From CAZKWG01 sp964615375 (GTDB lineage Bacteria; Myxococcota_A; UBA796; CAZKWG01), in assembly GCA_964615375.1 (NCBI GenBank), contig CAZTOW010000008.1, forward strand, positions 124,001 to 188,000: DNA of 64,000 bases. Reading direction: 5' to 3'. Below the pieces are notes generated by a model. The model was not told the DNA's origin. It was given only the letters and a program-made list of their open reading frames with translations, and ran no database searches. Positions 37,119 to 46,431 of the stretch are shown in pieces (positions within the stretch are counted from its first letter, which is position 1; every line of letters begins with the position of its first letter). Both the position numbers and the translations under genes were made by a program.

Positions 37119-38546
37119 TCACGCGGAGCCCACCTCGGCGGGCGCGGGGCCCTCGTCCGAAAAGACGGGCTCGCGCGCGGGCAAGAGCGGGCCGATACCC
37201 AGGTCCATGGTCCGGTCGAGCATGGCGAGCACGTGGGCTGCGATAGGGGCAGCCGAGGAGCCCGCGCGCGCGACGCCCGGCCGGAAGACGACGCGCACGA
37301 AGCTGCCGGCGAAGCCGGGGCCCATGAGCACGTCGGCCTCGGGGACCTCACCCTCCACCGCGAGCCGCCAGTCGGGATCGCGGATCAGCCCGAAGGTCCG
37401 GCTCTCCGCGCTCTCCCGAGCCGCCATGGCGGTGAAGCCGAGCTGGCGGACGCGATCGGCCTCGCCGACGACCAGCGCCTCCAGCTCCTCGGCGCGCCAG
37501 TCGATGGGCAGGCCCTCGATGGAGGCGTGGTGCAGCAGGATGAGCGGGAGATCGGGCAGCGTGCGCCCCAGCACCATCAGCGCCGCGCCGAAGCGCGGGT
37601 TCAGCTCCGTGGGGAAGAAGCCCTGGGCGGTCATGACCCCGTCCACGGTGAAGACCCCACGAAAATCGACGTTGTCTCTCAGCCAGGCCCCGGCGCGGCG
37701 GCCGACCTCGCGCATCTGCGCGCGACCCCAGGCGGGCGGATCCCAGGTGGTCGCGGCCTGGCTGTAGAAGAAGTAGGGGTGACGCGGGCGGCGAAGCACG
37801 ATCATCTCGCAGGGGCGGAAGACCGCGACGCGCTCGGGGAGCACCCAGCCGTGGATGGAGCAGGGGATCCCCTCCAGGAAGGGCGTGACGCGGACCCGGT
37901 CGCAGCGCTGGGCCAGGGTCTCGGCGGCGGCGGCGGCGTCCTCGGGGCTCCGCACCCAGAAGGTCAGCGAGGCCCCGCCGTGGAAGCCCGAGCGTGCGTC
38001 GCCGGCCCAGACGGTGCCCTCCCCGCGGTCGAGCGCGCGGGCGGCCTCCTGCAGCGCCTCGAGCTCGGCCGGGACCACGCGCCAGGGCGCGACCTGGATC
38101 CCGGCCTGCTGGAAGACGCTGTCGATGACGACCTTGTCCTCCAGCGCGTTCCAGGCGGGCCGCCGGGCCCCGAAGACCGGCCGACCCAGCTGAGGATCGC
38201 CCGGGGCCAGGAAGGTCCCCAGCACCTTCGCCTCGCGGGCCGGGTCGAAGGCGTCCACCCGCGCCTGGACCTCCGGCGGCGGGTGGCTGAGGATGCGGTT
38301 CCCCTCGTGGATGGAGCCCATCAGATCCCGCGGGAGCGGGCGATCGATGAGGATCTCCTCGAAGCCGAGGTCGGAGGGGACGGGGCCGGAGCCGCGGATG
38401 ACGCCCACGCAGAGGATCCGCGTGGCGCCGAGCTCCTGAAGCAGGCGCGCCGGGTTCGTCGTGCCGGCCAGGATGTCCGCGGTGACGATCCAGGGGTGGG
38501 CGGCGACGTGGGCGGCGAGGGCCTCACGCCAGTAGCTGGGGTTCAT
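37119..38546 (-). CDS. ATP-grasp-like ligase domain protein
   Basis: 475 aa from ATG 38546 (ATGA overlap with KS-like 1). Central part VIDSVFQQAGIQVAPWRVVP, then GWVLPERVAVFRPCEM and FPTELNPRFGAALM resemble ATP-grasp carboxylate ligases, which form amide or ester bonds via acyl phosphates. Assignment is by pattern. It may join an amino group or acid to the chain product of this operon. It is separated from the kinase gene by 71 bases with no clear promoter. Confidence 0.6.
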   Translation of the reverse strand: MNPSYWREALAAHVAAHPWIVTADILAGTTNPARLLQELGATRILCVGVIRGSGPVPSDLGFEEILIDRPLPRDLMGSIHEGNRILSHPPPEVQARVDAFDPAREAKVLGTFLAPGDPQLGRPVFGARRPAWNALEDKVVIDSVFQQAGIQVAPWRVVPAELEALQEAARALDRGEGTVWAGDARSGFHGGASLTFWVRSPEDAAAAAETLAQRCDRVRVTPFLEGIPCSIHGWVLPERVAVFRPCEMIVLRRPRHPYFFYSQAATTWDPPAWGRAQMREVGRRAGAWLRDNVDFRGVFTVDGVMTAQGFFPTELNPRFGAALMVLGRTLPDLPLILLHHASIEGLPIDWRAEELEALVVGEADRVRQLGFTAMAARESAESRTFGLIRDPDWRLAVEGEVPEADVLMGPGFAGSFVRVVFRPGVARAGSSAAPIAAHVLAMLDRTMDLGIGPLLPAREPVFSDEGPAPAEVGSA

Positions 38547-39409
38547 CCTCCGCTCCGCGCGATCCGAAGCGCGGCCAGCAGCGCCCCCTCGGCGGCCCCG
38601 GTGTCGCCCACGACCGCGCGGAGCGCCACCAGCTCCGGATCGGCGAGATCCCTGGGCTCGGGCGAGGGTTGGGAGAGCACGGCCAGGACAGTGGCGCCGC
38701 GGTCGGCGGCGTGCTCGGCGGACTCGAGGAGCAGCCAGGCGGCGCCCTCCCCAGGCGGACCCTCGGCCCCCACGCGGAGGCGGTCGCGGGCGCTGCCCAG
38801 GTCCACGAGGCTGTCGGCCCCCCCGGCCAGCGCGGCCTCCAGTCGGCCCTCGGCCACACACCACCAGGCCGCGTGCAGCGCGACGCAGCCCGCCTCGCGC
38901 CCCCCGGCCCAGGCGCCGTTCTCGCCCATGACGTCGAGGTTGATCGAGACGTGGGCGAGCGCCATGTTGGGGAGGGTCTTGAGCGGGAGCAGGGGCGGGT
39001 AGAGATCGCGCCCGGGGCCCGCCAGCAGCGCCTCGTCCAGCGCGCCCTCCCGCTCGGAGGCGGCCAGGCAGCTCTCGGACTCGCCGGTGTCGGGGGGCTC
39101 GCGCCCCACGCCGAGGAAGAGGCCCAGGCGGGCCCGGTCTCCGGCGAAGCCCTGGAGCGCCGCGCCGGCCGCCGCCAGGGCGAGCTCGGAGGGGCGGGCC
39201 AGCAGCTTGGCGTCCTTGCGGCGCTTGAGCCAGGGGCGGAGGTCGGGGCCCGCGACCACGGCGGCGGTGGCGTCGGGGAGCGCGGAGAGGCCAGCCTGCG
39301 GGGCGAGGGAGGATCGCCCCTCTCGCGCGGCGCGGGCGAGCTCCGAGGCGCCGCCGGGCGGGGCCACCACACCCAGGGCCGTCACCACCACCTCGCGGAG
39401 CGGCCTCAC
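38543..39409 (-). CDS. ketosynthase-like partner without catalytic Cys (1)
   Basis: 288 aa from GTG 39409 (GTGA). Has EVVVTALGVVAPPGG and the region GCVALHAAWWCVAEGRLEAALAGGADSL; aligned on the Gly-Gly, the active-site Cys position is Arg (GGREAG). Shorter than a ketosynthase and lacks the His motifs. Paralogous in design to the gene at 32587; it probably forms a heterodimer with ketosynthase 1. Confidence 0.65.
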   Translation of the reverse strand: MRPLREVVVTALGVVAPPGGASELARAAREGRSSLAPQAGLSALPDATAAVVAGPDLRPWLKRRKDAKLLARPSELALAAAGAALQGFAGDRARLGLFLGVGREPPDTGESESCLAASEREGALDEALLAGPGRDLYPPLLPLKTLPNMALAHVSINLDVMGENGAWAGGREAGCVALHAAWWCVAEGRLEAALAGGADSLVDLGSARDRLRVGAEGPPGEGAAWLLLESAEHAADRGATVLAVLSQPSPEPRDLADPELVALRAVVGDTGAAEGALLAALRIARSGG

Positions 39410-40641
39410 AGCGCGGAGACCACCAGGCTCCCGTTGGAGCCGCCGAAGCCGAAGGCGTTGGTCAGCGCGTGCCGGACCCGGACCTGGCGGGCCTGGTTGC
39501 GGACGTGGTCCAGATCGCAGGCCGGATCCGGGTTGTCCAGGTTGATCGTGGGCGGCAACACGCCCTCGCGCACCGCGAGCATGGACAGGATGAGCTCCAC
39601 CGCGCCGCAGGCGGCGACGAGGTGCCCCATCATGGACTTCGTGCTGCTGACCGGGATCTTCCGGCTGTGCGCGCCGAGGGCGCGGTGAATGCCGGCGGTC
39701 TCGCTCGCGTCGTTCATCGGCGTGCTGGTGCCGTGCGCGTTGATGTAGCCGATGTCCTCGGGGGTCAGCCGCGCGTCCTGGAGCGCCCACTCCATGGCCT
39801 GGGCCGCGCCGCGCCCGTCCGGCGGCGAGTCGGTGATGCGGTAGGCGTTGCAGGAGCAGCCGAAGCCGCTCAGCTCGGCCAGCGGCTCGACGTTCCGGGC
39901 CTCGGCCCGCTCCAGGCTCTCCAGCACCAGGAAGCCCGCCCCCTCGCCCAGCACGAAGCCGTCGCGGTCGAGGTCGAAGGGCCGGCTGGCGCGCTCCGGC
40001 GCGTCGTTGCGCGAGGACAGCGCGCCGAGCAGGGCGAAGCCGGAGATCATGATGGGGTCGACGAGCACGTCCACCCCGCCCACGATCATCGCGTCCACCT
40101 CGCCCCGGCGGATGCGCAGCATCCCCTCGCCCACGGCCTGCGACGAGCTCGTGCAGGCGGTGGAGACCGTGGACGCCGGCCCCTGGGCGCCGGAGAGGGA
40201 GGCGACGAGCCCCGTGGGCGTGCTGGGCGAGAGGCGCTGCAGCTCGCGCGCCGTGGGCATGATGCCCGTGCGCATGCGCCAGGCCACGTCGGCGAGGGAG
40301 GGGCGCTCGGCCTCGCTGCCCACGCACACGCCCACCCGCGCGCCGCCGCGCGTCCAGCCAGCCATGGCCAGGGCCTCGGTCACCGCGGCGAAGGTGAGCC
40401 GACCCTTCAGGTCGTGGACGGCCGAGACGTACTCGTAGGGCACCGTGCGCCCGCCCGCGGCCACCGGGTCGGGAGCCTCCGCGGCGATGGTGACGGGGAA
40501 TCCGGTCGGATCGAAGCGCCGGATCCGCCTGACCGCGCTCTGCCCGCGCAGGCAGGCGCGCCAGGTCTGACGCACATCGAGGCCGAGCGGCGTGACCATG
40601 CCGACGCCCGTGATGACCACCCGCCGCCTGTCCGAGCTCAT
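39406..40641 (-). CDS. beta-ketoacyl-ACP synthase (1)
   Basis: 411 aa from ATG 40641 (ATGA). FabF-type with ISACys motif STACTSSSQA (Cys163), NAHGTSTPMND and KSMMGHLVAACG. N-terminus RRRVVITGVGMVTPLGLD. Pairs with the Cys-less protein downstream, in the way of type II polyketide KSalpha/KSbeta. Confidence 0.9.
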   Translation of the reverse strand: MSSDRRRVVITGVGMVTPLGLDVRQTWRACLRGQSAVRRIRRFDPTGFPVTIAAEAPDPVAAGGRTVPYEYVSAVHDLKGRLTFAAVTEALAMAGWTRGGARVGVCVGSEAERPSLADVAWRMRTGIMPTARELQRLSPSTPTGLVASLSGAQGPASTVSTACTSSSQAVGEGMLRIRRGEVDAMIVGGVDVLVDPIMISGFALLGALSSRNDAPERASRPFDLDRDGFVLGEGAGFLVLESLERAEARNVEPLAELSGFGCSCNAYRITDSPPDGRGAAQAMEWALQDARLTPEDIGYINAHGTSTPMNDASETAGIHRALGAHSRKIPVSSTKSMMGHLVAACGAVELILSMLAVREGVLPPTINLDNPDPACDLDHVRNQARQVRVRHALTNAFGFGGSNGSLVVSAL

Positions 40642-41123
40642 GCGCGCTCCGTGTAGCCGGCCCACAGGCGCCGCAGCTCGGCGCGCTCGGCGGCCTCGAC
40701 CGCGGCCCGGTCCTCGGCGTTGGCCAGGGGCACCGCGTTGAAGACGAAGAACTGCTCGGCCTGCGAGACCATGCGGCCACCGACCTTCGCCGTGACGTCC
40801 ACCATGGCGCTCTCGTCGCGCAGCGAGCCGAGGCGGGCGATGAGCTCGATCTCCTCGCCGGGGCGGACGAATTTGCGGAACTTCACCCGGTCCATCATGG
40901 TCAGGATGGGGAAGGGCCAGTCCCCGCGCTGCTCGCGCACGGTGAGCCCGATGAGCTTGCCCGCCACCTGCGCCAGGGACTCCATGATCAGCACGCCGGG
41001 CACGACGGGGAAGGTGGGGAAGTGGTCCTGGAAGAGCTCCTCCTCGGGCTCCCAGCGCCGGTGCCCCACGGCGCGCACGCCGGGCTCGAGCACGCTGATG
41101 GTGTCGATGAGCCGCCACCTCAT
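40638..41123 (-). CDS. FabZ-like hydroxyacyl-ACP dehydratase
   Basis: 161 aa hot-dog fold protein. The motif FQDHFPTFPVVPGVLIMESLAQVAG carries the catalytic His and a later Glu. First gene of the minus-strand lipid operon. No ketoreductase follows, so it may rely on the host FabG. Confidence 0.9.
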   Translation of the reverse strand: MRWRLIDTISVLEPGVRAVGHRRWEPEEELFQDHFPTFPVVPGVLIMESLAQVAGKLIGLTVREQRGDWPFPILTMMDRVKFRKFVRPGEEIELIARLGSLRDESAMVDVTAKVGGRMVSQAEQFFVFNAVPLANAEDRAAVEAAERAELRRLWAGYTERA

Positions 41124-41250
41124 CGGCCGCCCCTCTTTCCGTGCTCCATCCTGCGCCCCATCCCTGGCTCCATCCCGCCCCCGGTCCGCATCGCTCCGCC
41201 CTCCGGCCCGGCCAGCTTAACGCGCTTCGCGGGCGGCGGGTCCCATCCTT

Positions 41251-41269
41251 CCCTCGCGAGGGATATACT
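41251..41269 (+). promoter_or_regulatory. palindrome and -10-like box before the lipoprotein
   Basis: A perfect 12-bp palindrome CCCTCGCGAGGG (41251-41262) runs into GATATACT, with a good -10-like TATACT at 41264-41269. No -35 consensus is seen 17 bases upstream. It sits between the divergent FabZ-type and hydrolase-like genes and may regulate either one. Confidence 0.35.
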
Positions 41270-41335
41270 GCGCGCAGGGCGACCTGAGTCACCCCTCCCC
41301 TTCCACGAGACCTGCACGCCTCGCTCGGAGGTCCC

Positions 41336-42421
41336 TTGATCCCGGTTCTGCTCACATTCTTCGGCTGCTTCTCCAACTACTGGTGGAAGGAGCTGGACGA
41401 GATGAACTCGCTGGACCCGTCGGAGGTCCCCTACCGCGTGGACGGGCTCGAGGCGACGGACGCGATGATCACCAGCTTCGACTCCGGGTTGTTGTGCCCG
41501 GATGGGGAGACCGCCACCTTCATGGCGGTCTACCGCGAGGGCCAGACCGAGAACGTGCCCGTGGCCATCGTCTTCCACTCGGGCGCCTTCGACTACGTGC
41601 TGGACCCGGACGAGGACCAGCCGCTGGCGGGCGAGCACTACTACCTGGACAGCCGCCTGCTGCGCTCCTGGTCGGTGAGCAAGATCTGGGAGACGCTGGG
41701 GATGCTGTCGCCGCGCACGCTCGACGACGCGGAGCAGAACCTGGGCGCCCTGCCGGCCGCGCTGACCGACGCGGGCGTGGTGCAGATCTACCCGGGCAAC
41801 TGCTGGGGTGATCTCTGGCACAACGACCCGGGCTCCCAGGACAACTCGCCCGTGGACGGCTTCGAGCGCTCGGGCCGCACGATGGCGCTCGACATGGTCG
41901 AGATGCTGCTGAGCGCGAACAAGGCCGCGGACCTGGGCTTCAGCATCCCGGTCACCATCGACACGAGCCAGCTCTACCTCGTCGGCCTCGGCGAGGGCGG
42001 GCGCGCGGTGACCGAGCTCCTCCTCTCCGATGAGCTCCCGCCGGTGGCGGGGGTGCTGTTGGACAGCACGCCAGATGATCTCTCGGCGTACACCGCCGAC
42101 GAGGACGCCTTCGCCGCCGAGGTGGAGGGGCTCTCGCGCATCTACGGGGAGGACGGGCTGGCCGACCTGGCGAGCTGGAGCTTCCTGAGCGTGCCCGAGG
42201 ACGACCAGCCTGACCGCGTGGCCTTCCTCTGGTCCAGCCAGGATCCGCGCGTGCCGCTGGGCGCGGTGGAGGCGACGGCGGAGGCGCTCGAGGCCGGCGG
42301 GGCCGCCTGGGTCTACGACACCGGCGCCCGCGCCCACGTCGCCAGCAACGCCGACGTGAGCTTCGCCCGGGACGTGGTGGACTACCTCCTGAACGGCCAG
42401 GTGCCCTCCAGCGGAGAGTGA
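41336..42421 (+). CDS. alpha/beta-hydrolase-like lipoprotein, TTG start
   Basis: 361 aa. TTG at 41336 with GGAGG 4 bases upstream; signal ends in lipobox FFGC (Cys about 11). Has an alpha/beta-hydrolase-like layout (VAIVFHSGAFD, LYLVGLGEGGRAV, VAFLWSSQDPRVPL, a late His), but the nucleophile elbow is GLGEG instead of GxSxG. It may be a non-catalytic or altered enzyme. Exported. Followed by genes on the same strand with short gaps. Confidence 0.65.
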   Translation: MIPVLLTFFGCFSNYWWKELDEMNSLDPSEVPYRVDGLEATDAMITSFDSGLLCPDGETATFMAVYREGQTENVPVAIVFHSGAFDYVLDPDEDQPLAGEHYYLDSRLLRSWSVSKIWETLGMLSPRTLDDAEQNLGALPAALTDAGVVQIYPGNCWGDLWHNDPGSQDNSPVDGFERSGRTMALDMVEMLLSANKAADLGFSIPVTIDTSQLYLVGLGEGGRAVTELLLSDELPPVAGVLLDSTPDDLSAYTADEDAFAAEVEGLSRIYGEDGLADLASWSFLSVPEDDQPDRVAFLWSSQDPRVPLGAVEATAEALEAGGAAWVYDTGARAHVASNADVSFARDVVDYLLNGQVPSSGE

Positions 42422-42441
42422 AGAAGGAGTAAGGTCGGCGG

Positions 42442-43014
42442 ATGGAATCGGTCCCCACGGAACGGCCCACCAGCGTGCTCGGCAGCGTCGTCAGCCTGGG
42501 CACCCTGCTGCTGTTCTGCGCGGTGGGAGCGATGCTCGCGCCGCGGGCGGAGATCGGCATCCTCGGCGGGGCGGCGGTCTTCATGATCTACCGGCTCGCC
42601 GTGCGCGAGCTGCTCTGCCGGGATCACCGCCAGGGCGTGCGGCTGTCGCGCTCGGGCGACTTCCGCGGGGGGCTGGCCGCCTTCCAGAAGAGCGAGACCC
42701 TGTGGGCGCGCCACCCGGTGCTGGACCGCTACCGATGGCTGCTGCTGGGGAGCTCGGGCCCCTACCCCTTCGCCACGCTGGCCCGCTACAACCAGGCCTA
42801 CTGCCTCTCGCGCATGAACCGGGTGACCGAGGCGATGAAGATCGTCCAGCGGGTGCTGCAGGACGACCCGAAGATGGGACCGGCGCTGGAGCTCAAGGCC
42901 ATGCTGGAGAACGCGCTCTCGGGCGGCACGGGCGCGGAGCGCACCTGGAGCGACCAGAACCCGGCAGAGGCCACCTGGATCTTCGACGAGCCGGGGCGGA
43001 AGGGCGACGATTGA
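42442..43014 (+). CDS. small membrane protein with TPR-like helices
   Basis: 190 aa. Two or three membrane segments in the first 60 residues (LGTLLLFCAVGAML, AAVFMIYRLAV), then helical repeats (SGDFRGGLAAFQKSETLW, ARYNQAYCLSRMNRVTEAMKIVQRVLQ) resembling tetratricopeptide units. AAGGAG lies 18 bases upstream. Function unknown; probably in an operon with the next two genes. Confidence 0.7.
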   Translation: MESVPTERPTSVLGSVVSLGTLLLFCAVGAMLAPRAEIGILGGAAVFMIYRLAVRELLCRDHRQGVRLSRSGDFRGGLAAFQKSETLWARHPVLDRYRWLLLGSSGPYPFATLARYNQAYCLSRMNRVTEAMKIVQRVLQDDPKMGPALELKAMLENALSGGTGAERTWSDQNPAEATWIFDEPGRKGDD

Positions 43015-43036
43015 CGGGTATGATACGATCGCCCGC

Positions 43037-43780
43037 ATGAAGCTGAACCCGCTCCGCGTCACCTCTGGCCTGCTCCTCCTCACCCTGCTCAGCGCGCTGC
43101 AGATCTGGCTCGCCCGTGAGCACGCCAGCCCCGCGCTGGCCATGCTGCTGGGCATCACCTTCACGGTGCCGCTGATCTCGCTCTGGGAGTGGATCACCCA
43201 CGGCGTGCTCTACCATCAGGCGCTGCCGGGATTTCGGGAGATCTTCAAGATCCATGTGGGCGGGCACCACCTCGCCCTCTTCCCGCCCGAGCGCTACTTC
43301 CGCCAGGCCACCTACTCCTTCATGCGCTTCCGCGCGCCGCGCCTGCCCTGGGCGATGTCGGACAACCTGCTGGACAGCGTGCTGACCAGCGGGGCGCAGG
43401 TGGGGCTGCACTTCGTCATCGGGCTGCCCTTCATCGTGCTGCCCGCCTGGCTGCTCTCGGCGAACCCGACGTTCACGGGCTCGGTGCTGGTCACGCTGGC
43501 CGTGATCTCGGTGCTGCTGGCCTACGTGCACGGGGTCATCCACAACCCGCAGGGCCGCTGGGTGGAGCGCCAGGGCTGGTTTCAGTGGCTGGACCGGCAC
43601 CACTACATCCACCACGTGGACATGACGGCCAACGTCAACTTCCTGCTGCCGCTCTGCGACGTGCTGCTGGGCACGCGCAAGGCGGCGCTCACGCCGGAGG
43701 AGCAGGCGCGCGTCCCCACCTTCGAGGCCGCCAAGCCGCTCGCCTGGGACGTGCTGCACGCGCCGAACGCCGCGAAATGA
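43037..43780 (+). CDS. fatty-acid-hydroxylase/sterol-desaturase-like membrane protein
   Basis: 247 aa with about four membrane segments and histidine motifs HGVLYH, HVGGHH, HGVIH and RHHYIHH that would bind a diiron centre, as in the fatty acid hydroxylase superfamily. The substrate is unknown; a lipid is likely. Its stop is coupled to the next start (ATGA). Confidence 0.8.
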   Translation: MKLNPLRVTSGLLLLTLLSALQIWLAREHASPALAMLLGITFTVPLISLWEWITHGVLYHQALPGFREIFKIHVGGHHLALFPPERYFRQATYSFMRFRAPRLPWAMSDNLLDSVLTSGAQVGLHFVIGLPFIVLPAWLLSANPTFTGSVLVTLAVISVLLAYVHGVIHNPQGRWVERQGWFQWLDRHHYIHHVDMTANVNFLLPLCDVLLGTRKAALTPEEQARVPTFEAAKPLAWDVLHAPNAAK

Positions 43781-45327
43781 GCGGGCTCCTCGTCGCCGCC
43801 GGGGCGCTTGCCCTCGGCGGGCTCGGCTTTGGCGCGCTCTGGCGCAAGGTGGGCGGGACCACGGGCGACCTGCGCCTGCACCGGCTCGCCCCGGACGTCT
43901 GGGTCTACCGCGGCTTCTTCAGCAACTCTGCGGCGCTGGTCCTGCCCGACGGCGTGGTGGTCGTGGACACCCAGACCACGCCCGCCGTGGGCGAGCGCCT
44001 GAAGCGGCAGATCGCGCGGGTGACGCCGCGGCCGGTGCGCTGGGTGGTGAACACGCACTACCACGGTGACCACGTCGGGGGCAACAGTGCGTTCTCTGGA
44101 GCCGAGATTGTCGCGCCAGAGGAGACGGCGCGCTTCGTCGTCGAGCGCGACCAGGAGCGCGTGGAGTACTGCCACACGTTCGGGCTCCTGCTCCAGGGCG
44201 TGCCCGCCGTGCGCCCGCCCGACCGGGTCTTCCGCGGGGAGACCACCCTCGAGAGCGGCGGGGAGCGGCTGGAGATCCGACAGCTCGGGCGCTGCGAGAC
44301 CCCGGACGCTGCGGTGGTGTGGTGGCCCTCGCGGCGCGCGCTGGTGGCCGGGGACGGGGTGGCGACCGACCAGTACCCCTGGCTGGGCGTGCCCTTCCTG
44401 GACGAGGGGCTGCAGGACGACGGGGAGTGGCTCCGCTACCTGGACGGCATCGCCGCCCTGCGCCCGCGGGTGCTGATCCCCGGCCACGGTCAGCCGCTCG
44501 TGGGCGAAGCGAGGATCCAGGCCCGGCTGGAGCTGCTGCGCCGGCTGCTGACGACGCTGCTGGAGACGGCGCGCGTCGAGCTGGCGAAGGGCACCGAGCT
44601 GCCCGCGGCGGTGGAGGCGGTGGACCGCGCCCTGGCCCCCTTCCGGGCGCGCGCGGACCTGGTGGAGCGGGTGGTCTCGCAGCGCTTCGCCATCTTCCGG
44701 GCGATCAACAGCCTGTCTCCCGAGCGACGCGGGCGGGGCTGGTGGCGGGATCTCCGGCCGAGCGCGATCCGCCGGGCGAGCCCGGACGAGGTGAGCCGGG
44801 CGGCGGCGGGCCTGGACGCCGAGGGCGTGCGGGCCAAGGCGCGGGCCCTGCTGGCGGCGGGTGAGCTGCCGCTGGCCTTGGGCCTCCTGGAGGCGCGGGT
44901 GGCCCAGGACCCCGACGACGGCGAGGGCTGGGCCCTGCTGAGCGAGGTGCGGGTGACGGCGGCCTTCTCCACGAAGCCCATCGTGGACGGCATGGAGTAC
45001 AGCAAGCCGGCCAGCGAGGCCGCCTCTCGCGCGCTGGCGCTCCTGCCCGAGCACCCGCTGGCGCGCCTGAACCGCGGCGTGCTGGAGAGCTGGAGCGCGC
45101 TGGTCACCGGCCAGGACGTGGACGGTCCCGTGGCCCACCTGCGCGCGGCCGTGGACTCGGGGACCCTGACCCGCGATCAGGAGCGGCGCGCCTGCTTCTT
45201 CATCGCCCGCGCCCTGGACGCCGCCGGTCGGGAGGCCGAGGCCGCCCCCTGGTTCACCCGGCTCCTGCCCTGGCCCCTGCGCTGGCTGGGGCCCGCGCTG
45301 CTGCCCCGCCTGCGGACGCTCCCCTGA
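43777..45327 (+). CDS. metallo-beta-lactamase-fold protein with C-terminal helical region
   Basis: 516 aa. One N-terminal membrane segment, then MBL fold with NTHYHGDHVGG (HxHxDH) and GHGQP; C-terminal 220 residues are helical and include TPR-like stretches. An extracytoplasmic hydrolase is probable given the N-terminal anchor. Reaction cannot be named. Start overlaps previous stop; its stop overlaps the next start (TGATG). Confidence 0.8.
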   Translation: MSGLLVAAGALALGGLGFGALWRKVGGTTGDLRLHRLAPDVWVYRGFFSNSAALVLPDGVVVVDTQTTPAVGERLKRQIARVTPRPVRWVVNTHYHGDHVGGNSAFSGAEIVAPEETARFVVERDQERVEYCHTFGLLLQGVPAVRPPDRVFRGETTLESGGERLEIRQLGRCETPDAAVVWWPSRRALVAGDGVATDQYPWLGVPFLDEGLQDDGEWLRYLDGIAALRPRVLIPGHGQPLVGEARIQARLELLRRLLTTLLETARVELAKGTELPAAVEAVDRALAPFRARADLVERVVSQRFAIFRAINSLSPERRGRGWWRDLRPSAIRRASPDEVSRAAAGLDAEGVRAKARALLAAGELPLALGLLEARVAQDPDDGEGWALLSEVRVTAAFSTKPIVDGMEYSKPASEAASRALALLPEHPLARLNRGVLESWSALVTGQDVDGPVAHLRAAVDSGTLTRDQERRACFFIARALDAAGREAEAAPWFTRLLPWPLRWLGPALLPRLRTLP

Positions 45328-46148
45328 TGGCGCGCTCACTGGTCGCCGGGGTCAACGCCCTCTTTCGCCGCGAGGAGCTGAGTCTCCCCCCCGATCTGCG
45401 CCTCGTCGAGGACCCCTGGGCCGCGCACCTGGTGGAGCGGGACCCCGTGGTCATGGCGATACGCCTCTTCCGTCACATCCTGCCGCCCCTTCGCCGCGGG
45501 ATCGAGGAGCTGCGCACCGCCCACGGCGCCCGTCACGCCAGCGTGGACGCGCTGGTTCGGGAGGGCCTGGAGGCCGGCTTTCGTCAGGTCCTCATCCTGG
45601 GCGCCGGCTACGACATGCGCGCCGAGCGCCTGGGGAGCGCGCACCCCGAGGTCCGCTGGTTCGAGGTGGACCGAGCCCCCCTGCTGGCCCGCAAGTCGCA
45701 GCGGCTCGCCGGTCGGGTGAACGAGGCGCGCGTCCGTCGCGTCGGCGTCGAGCTCGGCCGCGAGCCCCTGCTCCCCCGCCTGCTGGAGGCCGGGCTGGAC
45801 CCCCAGGCGCCGGTCCTGCTGGTGATGGAGGGCCTGATCCACTATCTGCCGCGGGAAGCGCTGGTGGCGCTGTTGGACGGCCTGCTACGCGGCGGGCCCC
45901 GGCGGGTCGTGCTGACCTATATCCACCCCGACATGGTCCCCCGCGCCAGCGGCGCCTTCCGTTGGCTCGTGCGTCTGGTCCGGGAGATCCCGCGGACCTG
46001 GTACACCGCCGAGCAGATGGAGGAGCTCGCGGCGCGGTGGGGGTTGAGGGCACGGTCGTACGCGTGGGCGGAGCAGGTGCGGGTGTTTGTGCCGGCGGCG
46101 GGGAGGAGGATGGTCGGGGTGAGTCAGGAGGTGGGGGTTTGGGGGTGA
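45327..46148 (+). CDS. LCMT-type SAM-dependent methyltransferase
   Basis: 273 aa. Motifs LILGAGYDMRAERL, WFEVDRAPLLARKSQRL and VLLVMEGLIHYLP are those of the leucine carboxyl methyltransferase-like family (TIGR00027 group). Substrate unknown. Followed by the hexanucleotide repeat region and a terminator-like hairpin. Confidence 0.82.
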   Translation: MARSLVAGVNALFRREELSLPPDLRLVEDPWAAHLVERDPVVMAIRLFRHILPPLRRGIEELRTAHGARHASVDALVREGLEAGFRQVLILGAGYDMRAERLGSAHPEVRWFEVDRAPLLARKSQRLAGRVNEARVRRVGVELGREPLLPRLLEAGLDPQAPVLLVMEGLIHYLPREALVALLDGLLRGGPRRVVLTYIHPDMVPRASGAFRWLVRLVREIPRTWYTAEQMEELAARWGLRARSYAWAEQVRVFVPAAGRRMVGVSQEVGVWG

Positions 46149-46162
46149 AGGAGGGGGGAAGC

Positions 46163-46309
46163 GGTATCGGCATCGACATCGACATCGACATCGACATCGA
46201 CAACCGGCCGCTTCGCGGCCTGACATCGGCATCGACATCGACATCGGCATCGGCATCGGCATCGGCATCGCGGGACGGCATCGGCATCGCGGGACGGCAT
46301 CGGCATCGC
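46163..46309. repeat. hexanucleotide repeat block, left arm
   Basis: Array of GGCATC/GACATC units, with a short hairpin GGCCGC-TTCG-CGG within and the unit ATCGCGGGACGGC repeated. It is largely the reverse complement of the right block (46432-46690). Open frames here code only for D-I/G-I-type dipeptides and are not genes. Confidence 0.8.
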
Positions 46310-46341
46310 GGGTCGGCGTGGCGCTGTTCGGTGGGCCTCAG

Positions 46342-46384
46342 AAGGACGATGAGGGGGGCATTGCCAACCAGTCATCGTCCTTTT
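46342..46384 (+). terminator. hairpin between the two repeat blocks, terminator-like
   Basis: AAGGACGATGA (46342-46352) and TCATCGTCCTT (46372-46382) pair perfectly over 11 bp with a 19-base loop, followed by TTTT. It could end the methyltransferase transcript. Confidence 0.5.
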
Positions 46385-46431
46385 ACAGAAATACCGGTAC
46401 GACCAGAGTGTCCGCCCACACATAGGCGTCC

